A stretch of 35,908 nt of DNA, taken from NCBI GenBank assembly GCA_017407285.1, contig JAFQWW010000043.1:1-35908 (forward strand). Reading direction: 5' to 3'. This document shows positions 24,294 to 31,010 of this stretch, one piece after another. Below the pieces are notes generated by a model that was given only the letters and a program-made list of their open reading frames with translations, ran no database searches and was not told the origin of the DNA. Origin of the DNA: Clostridia bacterium (lineage in GTDB: Bacteria; Bacillota; Clostridia; Christensenellales; RUG350). Position 1 is the first letter of the stretch. Each line of letters starts with the position of its first letter. Position numbers and translations under genes: made by a program.

Positions 24294-25601
24294 ATGGAAA
24301 AAAGATACTATCAGAAAGAAATCGAGACCATGTCCGTTGAGGAGATCAAAAAACTCCAATCCGAAAAATTGGTTAAACAGGTAAAGCACGTTTACGACAA
24401 CGTTGAGTATTACCGCAAGAAAATGGACGAAAAGGGCGTAAAACCCGAAGATATCCATGGAATAGAAGATTTGCATCTTCTTCCCTTCTTAAGTAAAGCG
24501 GACTTAAGAGACGCATATCCCTACGGACTTTTGGCAAAGCCTTTGTCCGAGTGCGTTCGTATCCAGTCCACGTCGGGAACGACGGGTAGACGTGTAGTTG
24601 CGTTCTACACCCAAAAAGATATTGATTTGTGGGAAGAATGTTGTGCAAGAGCAATAGTAGCCGCAGGCGGATCGGAAAAAGACGTATGTCAAGTAGCGTA
24701 CGGTTACGGACTTTTCACTGGTGGACCGGGCTTGAACGGTGGATCTCATAGAGTAGGTTGCTTGACCTTACCTATGTCGTCGGGAAACACGGAAAGACAA
24801 ATACAATTCATGATGGATTTATCCGCAACCATTCTTTGTTGTACTCCTTCATACGCCGCATACATTGGTGAAACCTTGAAAGAAAAGGGCTATAAACCCG
24901 AAGATATTCCTCTAAAAGCAGGTATATTCGGAGCAGAACCTTGGACGGAAGAGATGAGACGTGGCATCGAGGCGACTTTAGGTATAAAAGCGTACGACAT
25001 CTACGGACTTACCGAAACCTCTGGCCCGGGCGTTTCCTTTGAATGTGAAGAGCAGACCGGTATGCATATAAACGAAGACCATTTCTTAGCCGAAATCATC
25101 GATCCCGACACGGGCGAAGTTTTACCCGAAGGCGAGAAGGGCGAACTAGTGTTCACCTCTTTGGACAAAGAAGCATTCCCCTTGTTGCGTTATAGAACGC
25201 GTGATATCTGCGTATTGAGCAGAAAGAAATGTTCTTGTGGCAGAACCCTTATCAAAATGGCTAAACCTATGGGTAGAACGGACGATATGCTCATTATCCG
25301 TGGCGTAAACGTATTCCCTAGCCAAATCGAGACCGTACTCTTGAACGAGGGTTACCAACCCAACTATCAGATAATAGTAGATAGAGTAAATAACAACGAT
25401 ACCTTTGACGTAAACGTTGAGATGAATCCCGAACAGTTCACGGACAAAGTAGGCGAAATACTCGCTATGGAAAAATCTCTTGCAAACGCAATGAAGACCA
25501 TGCTTGGAATTAACCCTACCGTACACCTCGTTGCACCCAAGAGCATAGCACGTAGCGAAGGCAAAGCAGTCAGAGTCGTAGATAAGAGAAAATTGATATA
25601 G
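24294..25601 (+). CDS. phenylacetate-CoA ligase family enzyme
   Basis: A 435-residue adenylate-forming enzyme of the PaaK family, which makes phenylacetyl-CoA or related aryl-CoA from the acid, ATP and CoA. The ATP-binding loop is STSGTTGRR (93-100 region). AYDIYGLTETSGPG carries the adenylate motif, and LLRYRTRDI plus the C-terminal GRTDDMLIIRGVNVFPSQIE complete the family pattern. AAAGGGGA precedes the ATG. In anaerobes such ligases often sit with ACT proteins and indolepyruvate oxidoreductases; no oxidoreductase gene is in this window. Confidence 0.92.
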   Translation: MEKRYYQKEIETMSVEEIKKLQSEKLVKQVKHVYDNVEYYRKKMDEKGVKPEDIHGIEDLHLLPFLSKADLRDAYPYGLLAKPLSECVRIQSTSGTTGRRVVAFYTQKDIDLWEECCARAIVAAGGSEKDVCQVAYGYGLFTGGPGLNGGSHRVGCLTLPMSSGNTERQIQFMMDLSATILCCTPSYAAYIGETLKEKGYKPEDIPLKAGIFGAEPWTEEMRRGIEATLGIKAYDIYGLTETSGPGVSFECEEQTGMHINEDHFLAEIIDPDTGEVLPEGEKGELVFTSLDKEAFPLLRYRTRDICVLSRKKCSCGRTLIKMAKPMGRTDDMLIIRGVNVFPSQIETVLLNEGYQPNYQIIVDRVNNNDTFDVNVEMNPEQFTDKVGEILAMEKSLANAMKTMLGINPTVHLVAPKSIARSEGKAVRVVDKRKLI

Positions 25602-25611
25602 GAGGGGAACT

Positions 25612-26043
25612 ATGGCTATAAAACAAATAACCGTATTCGTAGAAAACAGACAAGGCGCGCTCGTTGAGATCACGGACACTTTGGCAAAAGAGAGAGTAAA
25701 CATAAGAGCGTTGTCCATAGCAGAAACCAATGATTTTGGTATTCTTCGTCTTATCGTAAACAACGAAGGAAAAGCCGAAGCCACCTTGCAAGAAAAAGGT
25801 TACCTTATAAAAGTAACCGAAGTTGTAGGTGTAAAAATCGGTGACGAACCCGGCGAACTCACCTCGGCATTAAGCGTGTTGGATAAAGAAGGCATAAACA
25901 TGGAATATCTCTACGCATTTATGGCACGCACCGAAAAGCACGCATACGTCGTATTGAGAGTAGAGGATAACGCGCATGCAGAAAAAGCTTTAACGGATGC
26001 GGGGTTTAAGATTGTAACGTTGTTTGACATCGAAAAACTGTAA
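25612..26043 (+). CDS. tandem ACT-domain protein
   Basis: A 143-residue protein of two ACT domains (about 1-70 and 71-143), each with the ligand-binding turn between strand 1 and helix 1 (ENRQGALVEITDTLAKERVNI and DEPGELTSALSVLDKEGINM). There is no catalytic domain. Stand-alone ACT pairs bind amino acids, and this type is commonly encoded beside PaaK in anaerobes. A role as amino-acid sensor for the aminotransferase-ligase pair is inference. Its stop codon lies inside the left arm of a palindromic repeat element, so the element's fold could end the transcript. Confidence 0.9.
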   Translation: MAIKQITVFVENRQGALVEITDTLAKERVNIRALSIAETNDFGILRLIVNNEGKAEATLQEKGYLIKVTEVVGVKIGDEPGELTSALSVLDKEGINMEYLYAFMARTEKHAYVVLRVEDNAHAEKALTDAGFKIVTLFDIEKL

Positions 26044-26165
26044 AACGCCCGATATACGGCGTAATACTTCGTCGTGTATCACGTTTTATCAAGTCACGTA
26101 CCTCAAGTACGCTCCTTTCAAAAACGCTCACACTTCTCGTCTTACTTGTATCTCGGGCGTTTTAC
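26040..26165. repeat. 126-bp palindromic repeat element with 13-bp terminal inverted repeats
   Basis: The ends GTAAAACGCCCGA (26040-26052) and TCGGGCGTTTTAC (26153-26165) are perfect inverted repeats. The centre holds a second hairpin, CGTAC / GTACG around CTCAA (near 26096-26112). The element starts inside the stop codon of the ACT gene. No transposase is encoded and no convincing ORF is present. It resembles a REP- or MITE-like unit. In RNA it could fold along its whole length. Its left 74 bases recur at 26246-26320. Confidence 0.8.
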
Positions 26166-26208
26166 AAAATCAACTATAAAAAGCCAACCTATAATGGTTC
26201 CTTTTTTA

Positions 26209-26320
26209 TTCTTTTCGTCTATCTTGCAAATATCGCGTTTTACGATAAAACACCCGATATACGGCGCAATACTTCGTCGTGTATCACCTTTTATCAAGTC
26301 ACGTACGGTATAGTACGCTC
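26209..26320. repeat. partial copies of the same repeat family
   Basis: About 26209-26243 resembles the right end of the element at 26040-26165 (TTTCGTCTATCTTGCAAATA, then CGCGTTTTAC). Directly after it, 26246-26320 repeats the left 74 bases of that element almost exactly. The few changes fall mainly in the loop of the inner hairpin: CGTAC / GTACG is kept while the loop changes from CTCAA to GGTATA. The right terminal repeat of this second copy is missing. GTTTTA and TAAAAC at 26237-26251 also form an inverted pair across the junction. Confidence 0.75.
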
Positions 26321-26355
26321 TTCACGCTAAAAATTTCAATAAAAAACCAAATAAA

Positions 26356-26443
26356 CGCGTTTCGCGGGGGGGATCGGGGGGACACAATCGCAAGTGTCCC
26401 ACCCGACGCCTTTTGCCACCCTTTTGGGCGCGACAAAAGGGTG
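26356..26443. repeat. cluster of GC-rich hairpins with G runs
   Basis: Three inverted repeats follow each other. CGCG / CGCG surrounds TTT (26356-26366). GGGACAC / GTGTCCC (26379-26385, 26394-26400) is extended outward by TCGG / CCGA. CACCCTTTTG / CAAAAGGGTG (26417-26426, 26434-26443) has a 7-base loop. Between the first two lie runs of seven and six G (26366-26372, 26376-26381), strikingly GC-rich for this window. No gene is visible. From 26446 to 26661 the sequence is AT-rich, with only a weak hairpin (GCTTTA / TAAAGC near 26513) before the phd promoter. Confidence 0.7.
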
Positions 26444-26661
26444 AGTAAAGTATATAAAATAACGTACTTAATTTTGAATAATTAAAATTATATTTCAATT
26501 TTAAAATTTACAGCTTTATCCGTAAAGCAATTACGTTATTTTTTGCATAAAAATCAACCTTTTTCATTCTTCTCATACTGCTTGGCATAATGCGATAATC
26601 AAATTTATCTCGTCTATCTCTGTAAATTCCGTCTAGGATAAATTATAGGATAAAAAATAGG

Positions 26662-26690
26662 TTGACAAAAATGGAATTTGTGTATATACT
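26662..26690 (+). promoter_or_regulatory. promoter of the phd-doc operon
   Basis: TTGACA at 26662-26667, 17-base spacer, TATACT at 26685-26690, just ahead of the AAGGAG Shine-Dalgarno of the antitoxin. In known phd-doc loci the Phd protein or Phd-Doc complex represses this kind of promoter. Confidence 0.85.
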
Positions 26691-26710
26691 ATAAACAAGG
26701 AGATGATATT

Positions 26711-26953
26711 ATGTATATTGATACCAATCGTATAGTTTCTATAACGGATACTAATCAAAATTTTTCCAAGGTTGCACGCTTAGTGGAAAAAGAAGGAGAG
26801 GTTTTCGTGTTAAAAAACAACAAACCTAAATTTAAAATCATAGACGTTGAACGTGACGTTTCGGTGGATATGACGATAGACGAGAAGATTGATTTTCTTG
26901 CTTGGCGGATCCTTAATGAATACAGGTCCGATTTTGAGGAACTTGCGAAATGA
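26711..26953 (+). CDS. Phd-family antitoxin
   Basis: Eighty residues. The N-terminal part (VSITDTNQNFSKVARLVEKE, then GEVFVLKNNKPKFKIIDVE) is the Phd/YefM DNA-binding fold. The C-terminal part (MTIDEKIDFLAWRILNEYR...) would be the Doc-neutralising helix. ATG 26711 has AAGGAG upstream; an in-frame GTG at 26678 lies in the promoter and is rejected. The stop overlaps the doc start (ATGA at 26950-26953), as usual for toxin-antitoxin pairs. Confidence 0.88.
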   Translation: MYIDTNRIVSITDTNQNFSKVARLVEKEGEVFVLKNNKPKFKIIDVERDVSVDMTIDEKIDFLAWRILNEYRSDFEELAK

Positions 26954-27327
26954 TAAAGATTAGTAAAGACAAAGTGCTATTATTGCATAAACTTATCACG
27001 GAAGAAACGGGAGGAGATCCTAACGTTCGTGACTTAGCTCTCTTGGATAGTGCCTTGGAGTCTGCGTTTCAGACTTTTGGCGGAGAGGAATTATATCCAA
27101 CCAAAGAAGAAAAGGGCGCAAGAATAGGTTTTGCACTTATATCAAATCACGCATTCGTTGATGGCAACAAACGCATAGGAATGTACGTGACTTTAACCTT
27201 TTTAGAAGCAAACGGTATAAAGGTAAAGCCTCCCATGGGAGAGGTCGCGCGAATAGGACTAGAGATAGCGTCGGGCGAATCTGGTTATGAAGAACTTCTC
27301 GCGTGGATAAGAAAATATAGAGTATAG
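26950..27327 (+). CDS. doc: Doc-family toxin (Fic fold)
   Basis: A 125-residue Doc protein. The Fic-fold motif reads HAFVDGNKR (His67, Asp71, Asn73, Lys74, Arg75). It has Lys where AMP-transferring Fic enzymes have Gly, which is the Doc signature. P1 Doc phosphorylates elongation factor Tu and stops translation; the same activity is expected here by family. It is translationally coupled to the antitoxin and followed by a strong terminator. The locus sits between repeat-rich noncoding DNA and a surface-protein locus, a plausible site of acquisition. Confidence 0.9.
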   Translation: MIKISKDKVLLLHKLITEETGGDPNVRDLALLDSALESAFQTFGGEELYPTKEEKGARIGFALISNHAFVDGNKRIGMYVTLTFLEANGIKVKPPMGEVARIGLEIASGESGYEELLAWIRKYRV

Positions 27328-27336
27328 GAAATGATT

Positions 27337-27377
27337 TGACTTGACTTTGTGCTGAGAACAAAGTCAAGTCATTTTTT
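27337..27377 (+). terminator. terminator of the phd-doc operon
   Basis: Perfect 14-bp stem TGACTTGACTTTGT / ACAAAGTCAAGTCA (27337-27350, 27358-27371) with a 7-base loop, followed by six T. Confidence 0.93.
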
Positions 27378-27538
27378 ATACGTCAACACGTTGATAAATT
27401 TTTAACAAACGACTTAAAGCGTTTCACAGGGAGATTCATTTTACCTTACAAAATCTTGCCGTTTTTTGCTAAAGTTGACAAAATTTTGATATTTTTGGTG
27501 AGAAATACAAAAAAATTTAAAATTTTTGGAATATTTGC

Positions 27539-27568
27539 TTGACTTAGTTGCATATAAGATGATATGAT
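27539..27568 (+). promoter_or_regulatory. promoter of the small peptide and secreted protein
   Basis: TTGACT at 27539-27544, 18-base spacer, TATGAT at 27563-27568. It leaves a 5' UTR of about 115 bases before the 42-residue ORF. The 160 bases between the phd-doc terminator and this promoter are AT-rich with no gene seen. Confidence 0.7.
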
Positions 27569-27585
27569 ACCTTTGTATCACTATG

Positions 27586-27625
27586 GGGTACTTTTACCCT
27601 TTCGGGTATATGGACCTGTAGAGGT
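27586..27625 (+). ncRNA. leader with mutually exclusive hairpins
   Basis: TACCC (27595-27599) can pair with GGGTA on its left (27586-27590, loop CTTT) or GGGTA on its right (27604-27608, loop TTTC), but not both. A further hairpin, ACCT / AGGT with loop GTAG (27614-27625), follows. This is the logic of a switch or attenuator, but the stems are only 4-5 bp and I recognise no known riboswitch class. Confidence 0.4.
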
Positions 27626-27690
27626 ACGAATAAAAAAAGTAAATTTGACGTTCTTACGTGGCTAAATATTACACATTTGGAGGTTTGATT

Positions 27691-27819
27691 ATGAAACACT
27701 ACGAAAAACCTACGATGGACACTACCACCGTAGTACAACTCGAAACCGTAGCAGCTTCCCCTTGGGGTAGTTTTGCAGACAGTCTCGACGAACTTGGCGG
27801 AGCAATTACTTCTTACTAG
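27691..27819 (+). CDS. 42-residue YEKP-type orphan peptide
   Basis: An ORF too short for most gene callers. It starts at ATG 27691 behind TTTGGAGGTTTG, an excellent Shine-Dalgarno. The peptide begins MKHYEKPTMDTTTVV, continues QLETVAASPWGSFAD, and ends SLDELGGAITSY. A charged N-terminal half with the pattern YEKPxM...LE, an Ala-Ala-Ser step and a small-residue/aromatic C-terminal half resemble the leader-core layout of short uncharacterised peptides of gut clostridia. Some workers would suspect a modified-peptide precursor. No maturation enzyme or exporter gene is in the window. It is probably cotranscribed with the secreted protein 45 bases downstream; a TCGTC / GACGA hairpin lies between them. 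Function unknown. Confidence 0.7.
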   Translation: MKHYEKPTMDTTTVVQLETVAASPWGSFADSLDELGGAITSY

Positions 27820-27863
27820 TTCTCGTCCGGTGTTGAGACGAATATTTAAGGAGGCTTTGACAG

Positions 27864-30839
27864 ATGAAAAAAATAGCGAAAATCATTTTGGTCCTCGCTG
27901 TCGTTGCTATGCTTGCTAGCGCTCTTTGCGTTGGTGCATCCGCATCTGGCTCCGTTGAGACCTTCTCTCAGTTATACATAGGTGAGTATACCCAAGACGG
28001 CAGTGACATCTTCACCGGTATGGCTCACGTTGTATTTGGTACCGTTTCCGATACCACGGCTGAGTATGGTATTATTCTTAAGACTGAAGACGACAGATTC
28101 TTCAAGTTCGCTGGTAAGAAAGTAGGCTCGAACGGCAAGTTCGGTGTTGCTATTTACGAAGTGCCCGAAGGTGATTACGTTGCATACGCATACACTGGTG
28201 ACGACGAGACTCGCGTATTAGGCGAACCCACTTACTTTACCGCTGGTAAAGCTACCAACACTGTAAGCTTTGATATGAGCGCAGTAGGTGGCACTAGCAC
28301 GGAAAAGGTTGTTGCACAAGGTACCGCAACCGAGTTCACTCCTTCTACCGACGGTTTGACTGCTCCTGCAGGCGGTGTAGTTGGTCTCTTCAATGCAGAC
28401 GGTTCTGCATACGATGCTAACGCAGTAGTTAAGAGTGACGCTACCGTAACTGCAAAATGGATTGCTGATCCTGCAGTTAAGGCTAATTCTTACACACTTA
28501 ACTTCGGTAAAGTTGCTGCAAACATCGGTTCTGCTATCCCTGTAGACTTGTCCGACGGTTCTACCGTTTATATGGAAATGGACGTTTTAGAGTCTTTGGG
28601 TTGGGCAAACGTTAACGTTGGTTTCCAAGTACATAAGTACTTGCCCAGTGGCACGTCAAACGAAAGCTTTGGTGGTCATCACGATATGTGGTGGTTTGGT
28701 AACTCCGCGTACACTTCTTCTTCCGACAACTATAAAGGTATGTGGAAGGTAGAGGATCTTTCCAACAAGACCATTCCTACTAGAGGCGACGCATACGTTC
28801 CTGCTACGATCTTCTCTGCAGGTAACACTGTAAAATTTGCTTACACCGCACCTACCTCAACTACTGCTGGTTCTATGTATATCTATACTAAGGCTACTGG
28901 TGCAGACGATAGCGCGTATACCGTAGCAGCATTTGCTGAGGATATTGCTCTTGATATGGCTCTTGACACCTCTAACGTATACATTATGCTTTACGTTTAC
29001 GCTGGTCAGGCAGTTACCGATATTACCGTTACTAACTATCATATCTATACCGAGAAAGACGGTGATATCCCCGCTATGTTCACTTATAACTACATTGAAG
29101 TAACTCGCGTACTTCCCAAATACACCGTAGATTACGTATTCAACGGTTCTGCTTTGTCTAGTGAAGAAGTAGAAGAAGGTAGTCTTGCTACCGCTCCTAC
29201 CGTAGACGGTGCACCTATCAATGGTGTTGCAGGTTGGTACGATGAAGATGGCAACAAGTTCGATTTTGAAGAAGGCATCACCGAAGACGTTACCGTTTAC
29301 GGTAGATGGGACGGTGTAGATATCTCTGCTAAGAAATACTCTGTAGACGCAACCACTGGTAACGTTGGTTTTGGTACCTCTTACGGCCAAGACTTGTCCG
29401 ATGGATCTACTTTGAACTTTGAGTTTGATTTCGTAAGCGGATCTATCTCTCGTTGGCAGAACTTCAACTCTTACATTATGCTTGGTACTGATAATAGACA
29501 CGCAACCACGACCGCTCGTTTCTACACTTATCAGTATGGTAACTATGCATACTACGAGCCTTGGGTAGGTCACTATGGTACGCAGAACAACTTGACCAAT
29601 GCTGGTGTTAACAACGGTGAAGGTTGGGGACAAAACTTGTGGTATATCGCAGGTCAAACCCTTAAGTTCTCTTACACTGCACCTACCGAGAATACTACTG
29701 GTTCTATTAACGTATACACCAAGACCACGGGCGCTGACGATAGCACCTACGTATTGACTTCTTGGACCACGAACTTGACCTTGGCAAACGTTCAGGATAC
29801 CTCCAACGTATTCATGGGCTTCAAGATTGATAGTGGTTCTGGAAGAAGCTTCATAATGAAAGGCTGGAGAGCTTGGGTAGATAGAGTAGGTGGTGGAGTT
29901 GAGTCCGTACCTGGATTTAACGTAGACACCAACTTCGCTGGTACCGTTACCGAGTTGAAACCCGGCGTTACCTTCGATATGTCTGGTATCGGTGGCGCTA
30001 CCACTTCCGTTGAGGTTAACCCCGGCGAGAAGGTAGCTAAACCTGACGCAACCAATTCTGACACCGCATACGGTGGTGGCGGTATTGCTTACGTAACCGA
30101 AGACGGATACGTTTGGGATTTCGAAAACGATATCGTTGAAGCAGATATGACCTTGTACGCATATCCTGCTGCTGATCCTGCAGTTAAGGCTAAAACTTGG
30201 CTTATCCAAAACGACGCAAGTGTAGGTTCTGCTCAGTTGATGACCGGTGCACCCGTAGATTTGAGTGCTGGTAAGACCTTGAACATCGAGATGGACGTTC
30301 TCTCCGGTGTTGGCGGTGGTAACTTCAACCTGGGCTTCATGTTGTGGCAGTACTTGCCCACTTATGGCGGAGAAAACGCTTGGTTTAGTGGATTCCACGA
30401 CTGTTCTTGGTACGGTAACCCTGCTTACCTACCTAGTGATGGTGATCCATACACAGGTATCTGGAGCAGAGGTCAGGACTTTACCGATATAGGAGGAGAC
30501 GTCGTTAAGGGAGCTAAGTTCATGCCTAACGAGATCTTTGCTACTGGTAACAGCGTTAAATTCTCTTACACTGCACCTACCTCAACTACTGCTGGTTCTA
30601 TGATCATCTACGTTAAGGCTATTGGCGCAGCAGACAGTGAATACACTGAGGTCGCATCCATCAGAGGTTTGACTACGGCTAACGTAGTTAGCACGTCTTC
30701 GACTTACGCTGGTTTGTGGTTCGCAGGCGCAGCTAAGTCTATGACCGTAACTAACTACCACGTATATATGACCGGAAGCTACGACATTCCTGCAATGTTC
30801 GACTTCAACGCAATGGTTGTAACCGAAGTTACTGAATAA
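27864..30839 (+). CDS. secreted three-module repeat protein
   Basis: A 991-residue exported protein. The signal peptide is residues 1-27 (basic MKKIAKII, hydrophobic core, cleavage after ASA). An N-terminal Ig-like domain (about 29-125) is followed by alternating units. Short beta-grasp repeats of the Listeria-Bacteroides (Flg_new) type lie at about 136-200, 418-484 and 702-770. Three homologous domains of about 190-215 residues lie at about 201-415, 486-675 and 771-985, sharing (F/S)YTAPTSTTAGSMxIYxK and DLSDGST-like segments. DNA between modules is partly identical (for example GCTGATCCTGCAGTTAAGG at 28463 and 30172), pointing to recent duplication. No LPXTG, SLH domain or membrane anchor is seen. 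AAGGAGG precedes the ATG, and codon use suggests high expression. Function unknown. Confidence 0.88.
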   Translation: MKKIAKIILVLAVVAMLASALCVGASASGSVETFSQLYIGEYTQDGSDIFTGMAHVVFGTVSDTTAEYGIILKTEDDRFFKFAGKKVGSNGKFGVAIYEVPEGDYVAYAYTGDDETRVLGEPTYFTAGKATNTVSFDMSAVGGTSTEKVVAQGTATEFTPSTDGLTAPAGGVVGLFNADGSAYDANAVVKSDATVTAKWIADPAVKANSYTLNFGKVAANIGSAIPVDLSDGSTVYMEMDVLESLGWANVNVGFQVHKYLPSGTSNESFGGHHDMWWFGNSAYTSSSDNYKGMWKVEDLSNKTIPTRGDAYVPATIFSAGNTVKFAYTAPTSTTAGSMYIYTKATGADDSAYTVAAFAEDIALDMALDTSNVYIMLYVYAGQAVTDITVTNYHIYTEKDGDIPAMFTYNYIEVTRVLPKYTVDYVFNGSALSSEEVEEGSLATAPTVDGAPINGVAGWYDEDGNKFDFEEGITEDVTVYGRWDGVDISAKKYSVDATTGNVGFGTSYGQDLSDGSTLNFEFDFVSGSISRWQNFNSYIMLGTDNRHATTTARFYTYQYGNYAYYEPWVGHYGTQNNLTNAGVNNGEGWGQNLWYIAGQTLKFSYTAPTENTTGSINVYTKTTGADDSTYVLTSWTTNLTLANVQDTSNVFMGFKIDSGSGRSFIMKGWRAWVDRVGGGVESVPGFNVDTNFAGTVTELKPGVTFDMSGIGGATTSVEVNPGEKVAKPDATNSDTAYGGGGIAYVTEDGYVWDFENDIVEADMTLYAYPAADPAVKAKTWLIQNDASVGSAQLMTGAPVDLSAGKTLNIEMDVLSGVGGGNFNLGFMLWQYLPTYGGENAWFSGFHDCSWYGNPAYLPSDGDPYTGIWSRGQDFTDIGGDVVKGAKFMPNEIFATGNSVKFSYTAPTSTTAGSMIIYVKAIGAADSEYTEVASIRGLTTANVVSTSSTYAGLWFAGAAKSMTVTNYHVYMTGSYDIPAMFDFNAMVVTEVTE

Positions 30840-30864
30840 TCAACGATTCCAAATCAAATAAAGA

Positions 30865-30897
30865 AAAACCGACCAAATATTTGGTCGGTTTTTTATT
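30865..30897 (+). terminator. terminator of the secreted-protein operon
   Basis: Stem ACCGACCAA / TTGGTCGGT (30868-30876, 30881-30889) with loop ATAT, flanked by an A run and followed by TTTTTATTTT. Confidence 0.93.
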
Positions 30898-30930
30898 TTG
30901 CGAAAAATGATAATTATAATTATCGTTCAA

Positions 30931-30939
30931 TGTGGATAA
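30931..30939 (-). other. isolated DnaA box
   Basis: TGTGGATAA, the reverse complement of the consensus DnaA box TTATCCACA, lies in the intergenic region 15 bases upstream of the next promoter's -35. It is a single site, not a cluster, so it is not evidence of an origin; it could let DnaA influence the downstream operon. Confidence 0.45.
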
Positions 30940-30953
30940 CTTTTTAAATACAC

Positions 30954-30982
30954 TTGCAAAATGAAAAAAATTAGTGTAATAT
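30954..30982 (+). promoter_or_regulatory. promoter of the SPFH-zinc-ribbon operon
   Basis: TTGCAA at 30954-30959, 17-base spacer, TAATAT at 30977-30982. The Shine-Dalgarno AGGAGGT follows before ATG 31011. Confidence 0.7.
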
Positions 30983-31010
30983 TATAACGTATAGATTTAG
31001 GAGGTGCAAA

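Noticed and set aside
26074-26485. Short plus-strand frames across the repeat elements
   Set aside because: They run through inverted repeats and G runs, begin without ribosome sites, and the matching parts of the two repeat copies carry the same translated words, as expected of noncoding repeats.
27569-27690. A known riboswitch (preQ1, purine, c-di-GMP or ZTP) before the small peptide
   Set aside because: I compared the conserved cores from memory and none matched; only alternative hairpins remain as evidence.
27918-27930. Lipobox in the secreted protein (ASALC)
   Set aside because: The residue before Cys22 is Leu, which does not fit a lipobox, and a standard signal peptidase site (ASA) follows five residues later.
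28857-30398. A long open frame (513 codons) on the minus strand inside the secreted-protein gene
   Set aside because: It lies wholly antisense to a clear signal-peptide protein and has no ribosome site or recognisable domain. Biased, repetitive codon use of the real gene keeps the opposite frame open.
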